A program made the position numbers and the translations under genes. A stretch of 60,681 nucleotides of DNA from an uncultured Verrucomicrobiales bacterium (GTDB taxonomy: Bacteria > Verrucomicrobiota > Verrucomicrobiia > Verrucomicrobiales > Akkermansiaceae). Shown piece by piece: positions 1 through 8,649 of this stretch. The stretch lies in assembly GCA_937893015.1 (NCBI GenBank), contig CALBJX010000040.1:1-60681 (forward strand), in the 5' to 3' direction. The number at the start of each line of letters is the position of its first letter. Position 1 is the stretch's first letter. The notes beneath the pieces are model-generated. The model saw only the letters and a program-made list of their open reading frames with translations. It searched no databases and was not told the origin of the DNA.

Positions 1-32
1 ACTTCGTACATCGTACATCGTACTTCGTACAT
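1..32. repeat. Partial TACGA-type tandem/palindromic intergenic repeat
   Basis: Short alternating units of ACTTCGTAC and ATCGTACATCG fill the first 32 bases. The same units bracket the element at 35338-35534, so this is probably one end of a similar palindromic intergenic element cut off by the window edge. Confidence 0.55.
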
Positions 33-72
33 TCAGTTCGACAAATCCCTCTTTGCCGAATCTCGCCGGGCC

Positions 73-372
73 TCAGTTGCCCTTCACCACGGTGACATAG
101 CGGGTGACGATGCCGAGGATGTTCTCGCGCTTTACGTCCACGCTGGAGATGTTGGTGATGCCGCCGTTTTGCTTGGCGCGCTCGATGGAGCAATCGCCGA
201 TGGCGACGAGGTGGCAGTAGGAGACGGCGTGAGATTGGCCCGTGCGCACGGCGGAACCGCTCGAAGCAGCCACGGGGCAGGAGGTGTTGGCGTAGATGAT
301 GCCCATGGGAGCGGCGGAATCACAGGAAACGAGGGCCAGAGCGGCAACAGCGGAGAGAAGAAGTTTTTTCAT
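73..372 (-). CDS. TRL-like family lipoprotein
   Basis: A 99-residue protein with a lipoprotein signal (MKKLLLSAVAALALVSC, lipobox cysteine at 17). The mature part has the TRL-like layout: a G-I-Y-N-T opening, an SYCHLVAIGDCSIE segment, an I-T-N-I-S-S-V-D strand and a final V-V-K-G. I chose the internal ATG at 372 over the upstream one at 414 because only it gives a clean signal peptide. TRL proteins are small bacterial lipoproteins of unknown role, so the family is fairly clear but the function is not. It lies downstream of the secreted protein at 457-1233 on the same strand. Confidence 0.7.
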   Translation of the reverse strand: MKKLLLSAVAALALVSCDSAAPMGIIYANTSCPVAASSGSAVRTGQSHAVSYCHLVAIGDCSIERAKQNGGITNISSVDVKRENILGIVTRYVTVVKGN

Positions 373-456
373 GATGATGTGGGATGCTTTACCCCTGCAT
401 CCTACCGCAATCACCGGGCTTCCGCAAGTGCATATTTCATCGGGAAGCGGAAAAAA

Positions 457-1233
457 TTATTCTGCTGTGCGGGCTTGGCGGCGCGCCATGCGCAGACGTT
501 CGCGTTCGGCGGCTGCCTGCTTGCCGAGCTTGGTGTCGGGGGCGATGTCGCGCGCCTGTTCCAGCGCGGCGATGGCCTCCAACAGCTTGGCTTCCGTGGC
601 GGGGGTGTGGGCGCCGCCTTTGGCGTAACCGCGCTTGTATTCCTCCAACAGCAGGGGGTAGAGGCAGCGGAGCCCTAATAGCTGTTTGTCCTCCGTCGTG
701 GCAAGGGGGTAGTTCATCAGCGCACGGCAACTGTCCAGACAGAGTCCGAGGGTGGCGTCATCCATGGGCTGCGCGAGCGCCATGCGGGCGAAGAGCAGGT
801 ATTCCTTGCCCAGATAGCGGCGGGCAGCGGCCTTCTCCTCGCGGTCGGGGGCCGTGGCGGCTCGTTCAGCCGCGGAGAGTGCCTCTTCCGTCAGCGTGCG
901 CAGGGGCAGGGCGGCGTATTCCCCCGCTTCATCGCAGAGCACGAGGCAGGGTAGCTCTGTGATACCCGCCACCACGCCCTTGGCGGCGTTGACCGCATCG
1001 TGCATGGTGCGGCATTGCGAGGTGATGGGGATAAACTTCAGCTCGCGCTGCGGGTGGGCTTGGCGGAAGGGTGCCAGTTTTTCCGCCATTTCCTTGGTGT
1101 CCGTGCCGTTTTCGAAATAGATGAGAGCAGGGGGCTGCAGCGCGGCAGCTGTCTCCCTCGGCGTGCTGCTCGCGGCCTCCTCCGCAGAGAGGGGCAGGGC
1201 AGCGAGCAGAAGCAGGAGAAGGGCAGACTTCAC
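457..1233 (-). CDS. Secreted hypothetical protein
   Basis: A 258-residue protein from a GTG at 1233 giving a signal sequence (VKSALLLLLLAALPLSAEE). The start lies 7 bases beyond the stop of the KhpB-like gene, so the two are probably co-transcribed. Residues ~30-100 (ALIYFENGTD, a conserved SQCRTMHDAV, ELPCLVLCDEAGEYAAL) suggest a thioredoxin-like fold without a CXXC motif. The rest is helical, ending in a basic coiled-coil-like tail. No family is recognised. A longer in-frame start exists at 1383, but it lies inside the upstream gene and gives an Arg/Pro-rich leader, so I rejected it. Confidence 0.6.
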   Translation of the reverse strand: MKSALLLLLLAALPLSAEEAASSTPRETAAALQPPALIYFENGTDTKEMAEKLAPFRQAHPQRELKFIPITSQCRTMHDAVNAAKGVVAGITELPCLVLCDEAGEYAALPLRTLTEEALSAAERAATAPDREEKAAARRYLGKEYLLFARMALAQPMDDATLGLCLDSCRALMNYPLATTEDKQLLGLRCLYPLLLEEYKRGYAKGGAHTPATEAKLLEAIAALEQARDIAPDTKLGKQAAAERERLRMARRQARTAE

Positions 1234-1240
1234 GGAATAA

Positions 1241-1732
1241 TTACGATTCCTCGGTGCTTGCCGCGGGGGCCTCCGCGCGGGCGATGGTGATGCGCTTGAA
1301 GCGCGAGTCCGTCTCCTCGGACGTGGTGGTGATACCGGGCATCTGTGCGAGGGCGTTGTGCACAAGGCGGCGCTGGTAGGCATTGAGCTTTTCCATCAAC
1401 AGGGGCTTGCCTGTCTGCAACACGCGCTCGGCGCGGGCTCGGGCGCGGCGCAACAGCTTTTCTTCCGCACGTTCACGATAGCGGTCGCAGTCCACGCGCA
1501 CGCGGGGGGCGTTTTCCCACTCCGCCTGCACCAGTCGGTTGACGAGGTATTGCAGGTCGTCCAGACGATCGCCTTCATCGCCGATGAGGTGGCTTGCATC
1601 GCTGCTCTCGATGTGCAGCACGATGCTGTCCTCATAGGGCTCCGTGAGGAAGGTGTAATCAAAACCCAACGGCTTGAGGAGGGCCTCAGCCGCGGTGAGG
1701 GTAAGCGTGGTCAGGCGTTCGGTGTCGGACAT
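1241..1732 (-). CDS. KhpB/Jag-type KH-R3H RNA-binding protein
   Basis: 163 residues. Residues ~25-75 form a KH-like domain with the GXXG-type loop I-G-D-E-G, then D-D-L-Q-Y-L-V-N. Residues ~85-150 match an R3H domain (R-V-D-C-D-R-Y-R-E-R, then the R-R-L-V-H-N-A-L core). This is the C-terminal arrangement of KhpB/EloR/Jag, an RNA chaperone linked to cell elongation in Gram-positives; the N-terminal Jag domain is absent. The gene follows a Bax-inhibitor-1 gene by 14 bases, not the usual yidC/rnpA/oxaA cluster, so its targets are unknown. Confidence 0.8.
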   Translation of the reverse strand: MSDTERLTTLTLTAAEALLKPLGFDYTFLTEPYEDSIVLHIESSDASHLIGDEGDRLDDLQYLVNRLVQAEWENAPRVRVDCDRYRERAEEKLLRRARARAERVLQTGKPLLMEKLNAYQRRLVHNALAQMPGITTTSEETDSRFKRITIARAEAPAASTEES

Positions 1733-1746
1733 GGCAGGGAAAGATA

Positions 1747-2433
1747 TTAATCGCGGTTGCCGAGGAAGCGCAGCAAGTAGAGGAAGAGGTTGATGAAGTC
1801 CAGATACAGGTTCAGCGCACCGAGAATGGCACCCTTTGCGCGGGATTCTTCATCCGTGCAGAGCCCTTGGTGAATGAGCTGCTGTGTGTCGTAGGCCGTG
1901 AAGGCTGCGAAGACCACCACGCCGATGCCGGAAATCAGCATCGTGGAGAGGCCGTTGCCCCAGAAGCAGTTGGCGATACCCGCGATGATGAGACCGATGA
2001 GCGCCATGAAGAGGCCGCGCCCCCAAGTGCCCAAATCCTTCTTGGTGGTATAGCCGTACACCGACATCGCACCGAAGGTGGCGGAGGTCACGCCGAAGGT
2101 CAGCCCCAGTGATTCCTGCGTGTAGGCAAAGCAAACCGGCCCGAAGAGGACGCCCTGCGCCGCGGCAAAGGCCAGCAACATGGCAGCCAGCGCATTGCGG
2201 GTGAGGCGGTGCGCCCCGAAGCACATGACAACCACAATGCCGAGGATGCCGAGCCACACCATGAGAAGGTGATCCAAGGCCCAGAAAAGGAATTCCGTGT
2301 TGTTCATCGTGTAGACGGCCACACCCGCCGTGATGGCCATGCAGGCGGCCATCCAGAGATAGACTTTATTGAGGTAGGCGCGGGCAAGATCCGGTGTGAC
2401 GGAAAAGGCGTTTTGCTCGTAGGGCTGTTCCAT
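1747..2433 (-). CDS. Bax inhibitor-1 / YccA family membrane protein
   Basis: 228 residues with about seven hydrophobic segments. The N-terminus (F-S-V-T-P-D-L-A-R-A-Y-L-N-K-V-Y-L-W-M) and C-terminal signatures (A-F-T-A-Y-D-T-Q, then A-L-N-L-Y-L-D-F-I-N-L-F-L-Y-L-L-R) are typical of YbhL/YccA-type proteins, which are inner-membrane calcium-leak or stress-modulating proteins. It heads a minus-strand run with the KH-R3H gene and the secreted protein, and is divergent from hisH. Confidence 0.9.
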   Translation of the reverse strand: MEQPYEQNAFSVTPDLARAYLNKVYLWMAACMAITAGVAVYTMNNTEFLFWALDHLLMVWLGILGIVVVMCFGAHRLTRNALAAMLLAFAAAQGVLFGPVCFAYTQESLGLTFGVTSATFGAMSVYGYTTKKDLGTWGRGLFMALIGLIIAGIANCFWGNGLSTMLISGIGVVVFAAFTAYDTQQLIHQGLCTDEESRAKGAILGALNLYLDFINLFLYLLRFLGNRD

Positions 2434-2574
2434 GTCCCCATTCTACCTGCGCGCGCCCGAAAGGTCAAGCCAAAGCTGCTGACAGACTGAGCCGATGACG
2501 GCTCTGCGGCAGGGGCTGCGGATGCTGTGGAAGGGAAAAGGAATTTTCCTCTCGCTATTGGGGTCGTTTTATTG

Positions 2575-2588
2575 TATACTGCGCGCGC
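2575..2588 (+). promoter_or_regulatory. hisH promoter -10, near-leaderless
   Basis: TATACT at 2575-2580 lies only 8 bases before the hisH ATG. The expected transcription start therefore falls at or within 1-3 bases of the start codon. No clear -35 or Shine-Dalgarno site is seen. Confidence 0.6.
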
Positions 2589-3218
2589 ATGAGTACGCCG
2601 AGGGTTGCCATTGTTCGTTATAACGCGGGGAATATTCGCTCCGTGGTGAACGCGTTGCGTCGTGTGGGGGTGGAGCCCGTTGTCACGGATGACGTGGCGG
2701 AGCTGCGGGCGGCGGAGAGGGTGATTTTCCCCGGGCAGGGGGCGGCCTTCGCCACGATGGCGTATCTTCGGGAGAGCGGGCTGGACAAGGTGATTCCGAC
2801 GCTTACGCAGCCCGTGCTCGGCATCTGCATCGGGCAGCAGCTGCTCTGCGCACACTCCGAGGAGGGCGATGTGGATTGCCTCGGCGTGTTTCCTGAAACG
2901 CCTGTGATAAAATTCCCCGAGAAGCCGCTCGATGCTTCGGCAGCGGTGCTGAAGGTGCCGCATATCGGCTGGAACACGATTACGGATTTGAAAACGCCGC
3001 TGTTTGAAGGGCTGTCTGCAGGCGATTATGTGTATTTCGTCCACAGCTTCTATGTGCCCGCCTCGCCCTATGCGATTGCGACGACGGAGTACGGCGGTAT
3101 CCGCTACAGCTCCGCGCTGCGCCGCGGGAATTTCTACGCCACGCAGTTCCACCCCGAGAAGAGCGGGGCGGCGGGCGAACGCATCCTTTCCAACTTCGTG
3201 CATCTCTGCCATGATTGA
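2589..3218 (+). CDS. hisH: Imidazole glycerol phosphate synthase, glutaminase subunit
   Basis: 209 residues, normal for HisH. It hydrolyses glutamine and passes ammonia to HisF in the fifth step of histidine synthesis. The class-I amidotransferase nucleophile is Cys80 in LGICIGQQLL; His188 and Glu190 in QFHPEKSG complete the triad. The N-terminal Y-N-A-G-N-I-R-S-V and the F-P-G-Q-G-A loop are typical. It is the first gene of a compact his cluster, overlaps hisA by 8 bases, and is read from a promoter just ahead of its ATG. Confidence 0.97.
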   Translation: MSTPRVAIVRYNAGNIRSVVNALRRVGVEPVVTDDVAELRAAERVIFPGQGAAFATMAYLRESGLDKVIPTLTQPVLGICIGQQLLCAHSEEGDVDCLGVFPETPVIKFPEKPLDASAAVLKVPHIGWNTITDLKTPLFEGLSAGDYVYFVHSFYVPASPYAIATTEYGGIRYSSALRRGNFYATQFHPEKSGAAGERILSNFVHLCHD

Positions 3219-3933
3219 GCTCATCCCCGCCATCGACATCATCGGCGGCTGTTGTGTGCGCCTGACGAAGGGCGACTACGCCGCGCAGAAAACCTACGAT
3301 GCCCACCCCGAAGACGTGGCCAAGCGCTTCGAGGACATGGGGGCACGCCGCCTGCATGTGGTGGATTTGGACGGCGCGAAGGCCTCCCACATCGTGAACC
3401 GCGAGGCACTGGAGCGTATCACGAGCGCGACGAATCTCATCGTGGACTTCGGCGGCGGCATCAAGCAGGAGAGCGATTTGCAGACCGCCTTCGACTGCGG
3501 TGCGGCGATGGTGACGGTGGGCAGTCTCGCCGCCACGCAGCCCGAGACCCTGTTGCAGTGGGCGGAGCAGTTCGGCGCGGACCGCTTCATCGTGGGCGCG
3601 GACGCTCAGGACGGCCGCATCCGCACGCACGGTTGGTTGCAGGACGGCGGCATGTCCCTGCGCGAGTTCGTGGCCTTCTACATGCAGCACGGCATCACCC
3701 GCGTGCTCTGCACGGATATTTCCCGCGACGGCATGCTCTCGGGGCCGAATGTTGAGCTTTACCGCGAGCTGATGGCCGAATTTCCCGCCTGCCGCCTGAT
3801 TGCCAGCGGCGGCGTGAGCTCCGCGGAGGATATCCGTGCGCTGAACCATGCGGGCATCCCCTCCGTCGTGTTCGGTAAAGCTTTTTACGAGGGGAAGATT
3901 GACCTCCCCGCCCTCCTCTCCGAACTCCGCTGA
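3211..3933 (+). CDS. hisA: Phosphoribosylformimino-AICAR phosphate isomerase
   Basis: 240 residues, a (beta/alpha)8 barrel that isomerises ProFAR to PRFAR. The catalytic aspartates are visible: Asp9 in IPAIDI and the one in CTDISRDGML. The phosphate-binding repeats are present (VDFGGGI in the first half, ASGGVSS in the second). The ATG at 3211 overlaps the end of hisH by 8 bases and starts directly with MIELIPAIDI, so longer in-frame starts within hisH are unlikely. hisF follows after 5 bases. Confidence 0.97.
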   Translation: MIELIPAIDIIGGCCVRLTKGDYAAQKTYDAHPEDVAKRFEDMGARRLHVVDLDGAKASHIVNREALERITSATNLIVDFGGGIKQESDLQTAFDCGAAMVTVGSLAATQPETLLQWAEQFGADRFIVGADAQDGRIRTHGWLQDGGMSLREFVAFYMQHGITRVLCTDISRDGMLSGPNVELYRELMAEFPACRLIASGGVSSAEDIRALNHAGIPSVVFGKAFYEGKIDLPALLSELR

Positions 3934-3938
3934 CCGCT

Positions 3939-4697
3939 ATGCTTGCCAAACGCATTATTCCCTGTCTGGATGTGAAGGACGGCGCGACCGTCAAGGGCAC
4001 GAATTTCGTCAACCTGCGCTCGGCAGGCGACCCCGTGGCTCTGGGCAAGGCCTACAGCCTGCAAGGGGCGGATGAACTCGTGTTCCTCGACATCACGGCG
4101 AGCCACGAGGGCCGCAAGACCTTTTGCGAGATGGTGAGCCGCGTGGCGGCGGAAATCTCGATTCCCTTCACCGTGGGCGGCGGCATCAACGAGCTCGCCG
4201 ATGTGGCGCGCCTGCTGGATGCGGGAGCGGACAAGGTGAGCATCAACTCCGCCGCGCTGCGCCGACCGCAGCTCATCGACGAGATTGCGGGGCACTTCGG
4301 TTCGCAGGTCTGCGTGGTGGCGATTGATGCGAAGGAGTTTTCTGTCGGCGACTGGCGTTGCTACCTGAACGGCGGTCGCGTGCCGACCGACCGCCGCCTC
4401 ATGGAGTGGGCGAAGGAGGCCAACGAGCGTGGCGCGGGCGAGATTCTCTTCACCAGCATGGACCACGACGGCGTGAAACAGGGCTTTGCGAACGAGGCAC
4501 TGGCGCAGCTCGCGGACATCCTGACCATCCCCGTGATTGCCAGCGGCGGGGCAGGGGCCAAGGAGCATTTTGCGGATGCCTTCCGGCTCGGCCATGCGGA
4601 TGCCGCGCTGGCAGCGAGCGTGTTCCACTTCGGGGAAATCCCCATCCCCGAGCTCAAACAATACCTGCGCGCGGAGGGGCTTCCCGTGCGTCTCTGA
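3939..4697 (+). CDS. hisF: Imidazole glycerol phosphate synthase, cyclase subunit
   Basis: 252 residues. HisF converts PRFAR and HisH-derived ammonia to imidazole glycerol phosphate and AICAR. Asp11 in IPCLDVKDG and the aspartate of FTSMDHDGV are the catalytic pair. TVGGGI and ASGGAGAKEHF form the two phosphate sites. Paralogous to HisA by ancient duplication. It sits between hisA and hisIE, so HisH and HisF are made from one transcript. Confidence 0.97.
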   Translation: MLAKRIIPCLDVKDGATVKGTNFVNLRSAGDPVALGKAYSLQGADELVFLDITASHEGRKTFCEMVSRVAAEISIPFTVGGGINELADVARLLDAGADKVSINSAALRRPQLIDEIAGHFGSQVCVVAIDAKEFSVGDWRCYLNGGRVPTDRRLMEWAKEANERGAGEILFTSMDHDGVKQGFANEALAQLADILTIPVIASGGAGAKEHFADAFRLGHADAALAASVFHFGEIPIPELKQYLRAEGLPVRL

Positions 4698-4720
4698 TTT
4701 TTAAACAACAAACACAATTG

Positions 4721-5341
4721 ATGACCATGACCATTGATTTCGACAAGGGTAACGGGCTGGTGCCCGCCATCATTCAGGATGCCGCCACCGCCAAGGTGCT
4801 GATGCTCGGCTACATGAACGCGGAGGCGTATGAAAAAACGGTTTCCACAGGCAAAGTGACCTTCTGGAGCCGCACGCGCAACTGCCTGTGGACGAAGGGG
4901 GAGACGAGCGGCCACTTCCTCGATGTGGTGAGCATTGCCAACGACTGCGATAACGACACGCTGCTCATCAAGGTGACCCCGCACGGCCCTGTCTGCCACA
5001 CGGGCACGGACACCTGCTGGGGCGAGAAGAACGAGGGCAACCCGCTGCTTTTCCTCACGGAGCTCCAAGACTTCATCAACAAGCGGCACGAGGAAATGCC
5101 CGAAAAGTCCTACACGACGAGCCTCTTCCGCGACGGCATCAACCGCATGGCGCAGAAGGTGGGCGAGGAGGCGCTCGAGGCCGTCATCGAGGCCGTGAAC
5201 GGCACGGATGAGCGTCTCATCTACGAGGCGTCCGACATGTTCTACCACCTCATCGTGCTGCTGACCTCCAAGGGCATGCGCATCGAACAGATTGCCGCCG
5301 AGCTCGCCGAGCGTCACCGCCCCGGTTGGGCGAAACATTAA
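4721..5341 (+). CDS. hisI: Bifunctional phosphoribosyl-AMP cyclohydrolase / phosphoribosyl-ATP pyrophosphatase
   Basis: 206 residues combining HisI (~1-110) and HisE (~115-206), the HisIE fusion catalysing steps 2 and 3 of histidine synthesis. The HisI part has F-W-S-R-T-R, the metal-binding D-C-D-N-D-T-L and the C-H-T-G-T-D-T-C-W cysteines. The HisE part has Q-K-V-G-E-E-A-L-E-A-V-I-E-A and E-A-S-D-M-F-Y-H-L. The start MTMTIDF was chosen because upstream in-frame sequence lies inside hisF. hisG, hisD, hisB and hisC are not in the window. Confidence 0.96.
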   Translation: MTMTIDFDKGNGLVPAIIQDAATAKVLMLGYMNAEAYEKTVSTGKVTFWSRTRNCLWTKGETSGHFLDVVSIANDCDNDTLLIKVTPHGPVCHTGTDTCWGEKNEGNPLLFLTELQDFINKRHEEMPEKSYTTSLFRDGINRMAQKVGEEALEAVIEAVNGTDERLIYEASDMFYHLIVLLTSKGMRIEQIAAELAERHRPGWAKH

Positions 5342-5350
5342 GGGCAAGGG

Positions 5351-5503
5351 CGAAGTCCGAAGTCAGAAGTCCGAAATTCAGCTATTTTCTTGCATAAGCC
5401 TTTTGCGGAGTCCGCGCCACCCCTTGGCCGAGCGTAGCGAGAAATAAACTGTTTTCTGATATTTACCCCCTTTCGGACTTCAGCCTTCGGACTTCGGACT
5501 TTT
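5351..5503. repeat. Palindromic intergenic element with GTCCGAAGTC-type arms
   Basis: The left arm repeats GAAGTCCGAAGTC-like units (5351-5378). The right arm (5470-5503) carries the inverse, TTCGGACTTC units. Between them is AT-rich sequence with a small CGAGCGTAGCGAG hairpin. A related pair of arms brackets 8382-8499. It separates hisIE from the MBL gene and could stop transcription. Confidence 0.6.
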
Positions 5504-5548
5504 CCCCATCCCGTCGATACCAAGACAAACCATAACCTAAGAATCCGC

Positions 5549-6355
5549 ATGAACACGACACTCACCATGCTCGGCACGGGCAATGCGGCGGTGACGCGTT
5601 GCTTCAATACCTGTTTTGCGCTGCGGACGGAGCAGGGCGTGTTCCTGACGGATGCGGGCGGCGGCAACGGCATTCTGAGCCGATTGGAGGCCGCGGGTAT
5701 CGCGCTGCCCGAGATTCACGAACTTTTCGTGACGCACGCCCACACGGACCACATTCTCGGCGTTATCTGGGTGCTCCGCATGGTGGGGCAGCTCATCAAT
5801 GCGGGGAAGTACGAGGGCGAGCTGCGCATCTACGGTCACAACCTCGCGCTGGAGGTGGTGGAGTGGGTGAGCCGCCACACCCTGCCGGGCAAGGTCTGCC
5901 GCCATATCGGGGAGCGCATCCGCCTCGTCGAGCTGCGCGACGGCGACTCGTTCACCGCGGCGGGTATGGAGGGACAGGCTTTCGATATCGGCTCTACCAA
6001 GGCGAAGCAGTTCGGCTACCGCTTGATGCTGCCCGAGGGGAACGTGCTGGTTTGTCTCGGCGATGAGCCTTTCAACGAGCGCAACCGCGCGCTGGTGCAA
6101 GGGGCGGACTGGCTGATGAGCGAGGCCTTCTGTCTGGCGGCGGATGCCGAGCGCTTCAAGCCCTACGAGAAGCACCACAGCACCGCGCAGGATGCAGGAA
6201 AACTTGCCGCGGAATTGAATGTGAAAAACCTTCTTCTCTACCACACCGAAGATAAAACCCTCTCCACCCGCCGCGCGGCCTACACGGCGGAAGCCGCCCA
6301 ATCCTTCGCCGGGCGCATCGAGGTGCCCGACGACGGGGAGACACTGACGCTTTGA
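5549..6355 (+). CDS. MBL-fold metallo-hydrolase (RNase Z-like)
   Basis: 268 residues. The metallo-beta-lactamase signature H-A-H-T-D-H is at 63-68, after a strand ending L-T-D-A-G-G-G, with later metal-ligand candidates C-L-G-D-E-P (~170) and K-H-H-S-T-A (~208). The MNTTLTMLGTGNAAVTRCFN opening resembles RNase Z/arylsulfatase-type MBL proteins. Verrucomicrobial genomes carry several such proteins and tRNA 3' processing cannot be asserted. Cytoplasmic, with no signal peptide. The next gene starts 41 bases downstream. Confidence 0.85.
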   Translation: MNTTLTMLGTGNAAVTRCFNTCFALRTEQGVFLTDAGGGNGILSRLEAAGIALPEIHELFVTHAHTDHILGVIWVLRMVGQLINAGKYEGELRIYGHNLALEVVEWVSRHTLPGKVCRHIGERIRLVELRDGDSFTAAGMEGQAFDIGSTKAKQFGYRLMLPEGNVLVCLGDEPFNERNRALVQGADWLMSEAFCLAADAERFKPYEKHHSTAQDAGKLAAELNVKNLLLYHTEDKTLSTRRAAYTAEAAQSFAGRIEVPDDGETLTL

Positions 6356-6396
6356 GTCTCCCGAGGGGGAGCATCGGAATGCCTTACATACGTTTT

Positions 6397-8394
6397 ATGA
6401 AATATATCGCACTGATATTGTCGTCCCTGAATGGTATTGCGTTCGCCGCTGCACCGCCGGAGTGCGTTTGGCTTGCCGCAGTTCCCGAGATGCCGCCTGC
6501 TTCGCTGCACGAAGCGGTGGAGCGGGGAAATCTCACCCGCCTGAAAGAGTTGTCCGCGCAGAAGGATGCCGACCTCAATGCCCGCGATGAAGCGGGAAAA
6601 ACTGCGCTGCATCTGGCGACGGAGCAGGGTAAGCCGGAGTTCGCCGCTGTGCTGCTGGAGGCGGGGGCTGACCCCGAGGCCGTGGATAAGGAAGGCAAAC
6701 CCGCGGGGGAGGTGAAGGTGCCGCAGAAGTATTACACCGCGGCCGAGCTCAACGGCGGCGACCCCGAAGTGACCTACCGCCACCGCCGATTCTCCGCCTA
6801 TCTCGATATCGAGAAGCAGAAGGCACTCTACAAAAACAGCGGATACGACCCCTACGAAAACGCCCTGGGTATCTTCATCAAGGAGGGAGAGACCATCCGC
6901 CTCTGCATCAACGGCATGCCGAAGGGGGAGCTGAACCTCATCGTCAAGAGCTATGCGGACAACGAGGCCGGTGACGAATGGCCCCTGCATGTCGGCAGCA
7001 ACAGCGTGAGCTCCCAGAAGGACGGCTTGCTGTATCTCTCCTACCGCAAGGCGGACAAGGAGACGGCAGCTCCCGACATCGATGTCACCATCTCGGGCGG
7101 CACCATCAACGGCGTGATGACGGAAACTGACAGCTCGGAGACCTGGCAGCGCCTGCTGGCATCGGCCAAGGCGCCGTGGCTGGATTTGCTCGGCAAGCGC
7201 ACGCACCTCGTGCTGCCCGTGGATTCTCTGTGCGCACATTGCCCCGCCAAGGGCGCGGAGTTGCTGGCTCTCTACGACCGCATCATCGAGCTCCAACAAA
7301 AGCTTTGCGGCTGGGACAAATATGGTCACCCCGGCAACCACATTCTCGGGCGTGTGGTGTACAACGGCTACATGTTCGCGGATGAGTTCGGCGCAGGTTT
7401 CCATGCTGATAACATGGATGTTCTCTGCAATCCCGACAAGCTCACGGGCGACCCCTGCTGGGGTGTGGCGCATGAGTTCGGCCATGTCAACCAGACAGAG
7501 CCCGGCATGATGTGGAAGGGGCTGACCGAGGTGTCGAATAACCTGTATTCCCTCTGGTGCCAGTATAATCTCGGCGCGGAAAATATCCGCACGGAGCACG
7601 AGGTGTGCGAGGGTTTCGGCGGTGTCGGCCGCGTGCGCGGCGGGCATACGGATGTGCATGTCAACAGCGCACTCGTTGCGGGCGAGCCTTGGCAGTTCCA
7701 AAACATCGGCTCCACGCCGCACCCCTATGTGAGCGGCGATGTCTTCGCGACGCTTGTGCCCTTCTGGCAGCTCCAGCTCTACTGCGCCTGCGCCCGCGGA
7801 AACACGGATTTTTACGCCGATATTTTTGAAGATGTCCGCAGGACGGATGAGAAGAGCATGACGAACGGCGAGCTGCGCCTGCTCTTCCTGCGCCGCGCCT
7901 GTGACAGTGCCAAGCTCGACCTCACGCATTTCTTCCTGAACGCGGGCATGCTGGCGCCCATGAGCCGGGGCGTGTTCGACTACGGCGACGGCTGGCTGTC
8001 CGTCGACGTTGCCATGCTGTCCTCCACCCTGCGTGCGATCAGGAGCAAGGATTATCCCAAGCCCGACAGCTCCGTCATCAACTACATCACCATCAATACC
8101 CTTCCGCAGTTCCGCGACCGCCTTGCCGTGGAAGCGCCGGAGGCGGGACGCTTCTCCCCCGAGCTGCACGACGGCAAGCTGGAAATCCCCGCTGGCGTGT
8201 GGAAAAACGCCGTCGCCTTCGAGGCCTACGGAACCGACGAAAAGGGCAGAGAAAAACTCCTGCGCGTTTCCCTTCGCGGCCTCAATCACGAGGATAACGA
8301 TGCCACAACCATCTTCTGCCCCGCGGGCACCACGCACATCAAGGCCGTGCAATGGGACGGCACGCGCTTCCCCGTGTGGATAAGTCCGAAGTAA
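6397..8394 (+). CDS. Secreted M60-like (enhancin/mucinase-type) metallopeptidase with ankyrin repeats
   Basis: 665 residues from the ATG that gives a signal peptide (MKYIALILSSLNGIAFAA). Residues ~36-105 contain about two ankyrin repeats (LHEAVERGNLTRLKEL, GKTALHLATEQGKPEFAAVL). The rest matches peptidase M60. The zinc motif HEFGH is at 359-363, with a downstream glutamate at 378 (GLTEVSNNLYSLW), fitting the gluzincin HExxH...E pattern. M60-like enzymes of gut bacteria cleave mucin-type O-glycoproteins. Ankyrin repeats on a secreted mucinase are unusual. A longer in-frame start at 6352 overlaps the MBL stop and spoils the signal peptide. Confidence 0.88.
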   Translation: MKYIALILSSLNGIAFAAAPPECVWLAAVPEMPPASLHEAVERGNLTRLKELSAQKDADLNARDEAGKTALHLATEQGKPEFAAVLLEAGADPEAVDKEGKPAGEVKVPQKYYTAAELNGGDPEVTYRHRRFSAYLDIEKQKALYKNSGYDPYENALGIFIKEGETIRLCINGMPKGELNLIVKSYADNEAGDEWPLHVGSNSVSSQKDGLLYLSYRKADKETAAPDIDVTISGGTINGVMTETDSSETWQRLLASAKAPWLDLLGKRTHLVLPVDSLCAHCPAKGAELLALYDRIIELQQKLCGWDKYGHPGNHILGRVVYNGYMFADEFGAGFHADNMDVLCNPDKLTGDPCWGVAHEFGHVNQTEPGMMWKGLTEVSNNLYSLWCQYNLGAENIRTEHEVCEGFGGVGRVRGGHTDVHVNSALVAGEPWQFQNIGSTPHPYVSGDVFATLVPFWQLQLYCACARGNTDFYADIFEDVRRTDEKSMTNGELRLLFLRRACDSAKLDLTHFFLNAGMLAPMSRGVFDYGDGWLSVDVAMLSSTLRAIRSKDYPKPDSSVINYITINTLPQFRDRLAVEAPEAGRFSPELHDGKLEIPAGVWKNAVAFEAYGTDEKGREKLLRVSLRGLNHEDNDATTIFCPAGTTHIKAVQWDGTRFPVWISPK

Positions 8395-8499
8395 GCCGTC
8401 CGTATGATAGAGCCATTCATGATTGCTGCCGACAATTTTCTGTTGAGGTACCCAAAGCTTACACATTGACATATAGCCTTATTCGGACTTCGGACTTGG
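8382..8499. repeat. Inverted AAGTCCGAAGT-type intergenic repeat
   Basis: AAGTCCGAAGTAAGCC (8382-8397, overlapping the end of the M60 gene) is mirrored by TTATTCGGACTTCGGACTT at 8478-8496. It belongs to the same arm family as the element at 5351-5503 and lies between the M60 gene and rpsT. Confidence 0.5.
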
Positions 8500-8579
8500 C
8501 TCACCGCTGATAGTGATGCCCCTAGTGTGAGAAAACAGAATCTTCGGGAGGCGAAAATGAAGTTTTCATACAAATTGAC

Positions 8580-8607
8580 TTGACATTCCGCAAAAAGAAT
8601 CTATACT
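8580..8607 (+). promoter_or_regulatory. rpsT promoter
   Basis: TTGACA at 8580-8585, a 16-base spacer, and TATACT at 8602-8607. It gives a leader of about 35 bases before the rpsT ATG, with no Shine-Dalgarno sequence in it. Confidence 0.8.
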
Positions 8608-8649
8608 TCTCCCACCAAAACGAAAAACCAAACCTTTTCACTTTACATT

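Noticed and set aside
2434..2588. Histidine attenuator or leader peptide upstream of hisH
   Set aside because: No His-rich leader frame or terminator pair is seen, and the promoter lies directly at the start codon.
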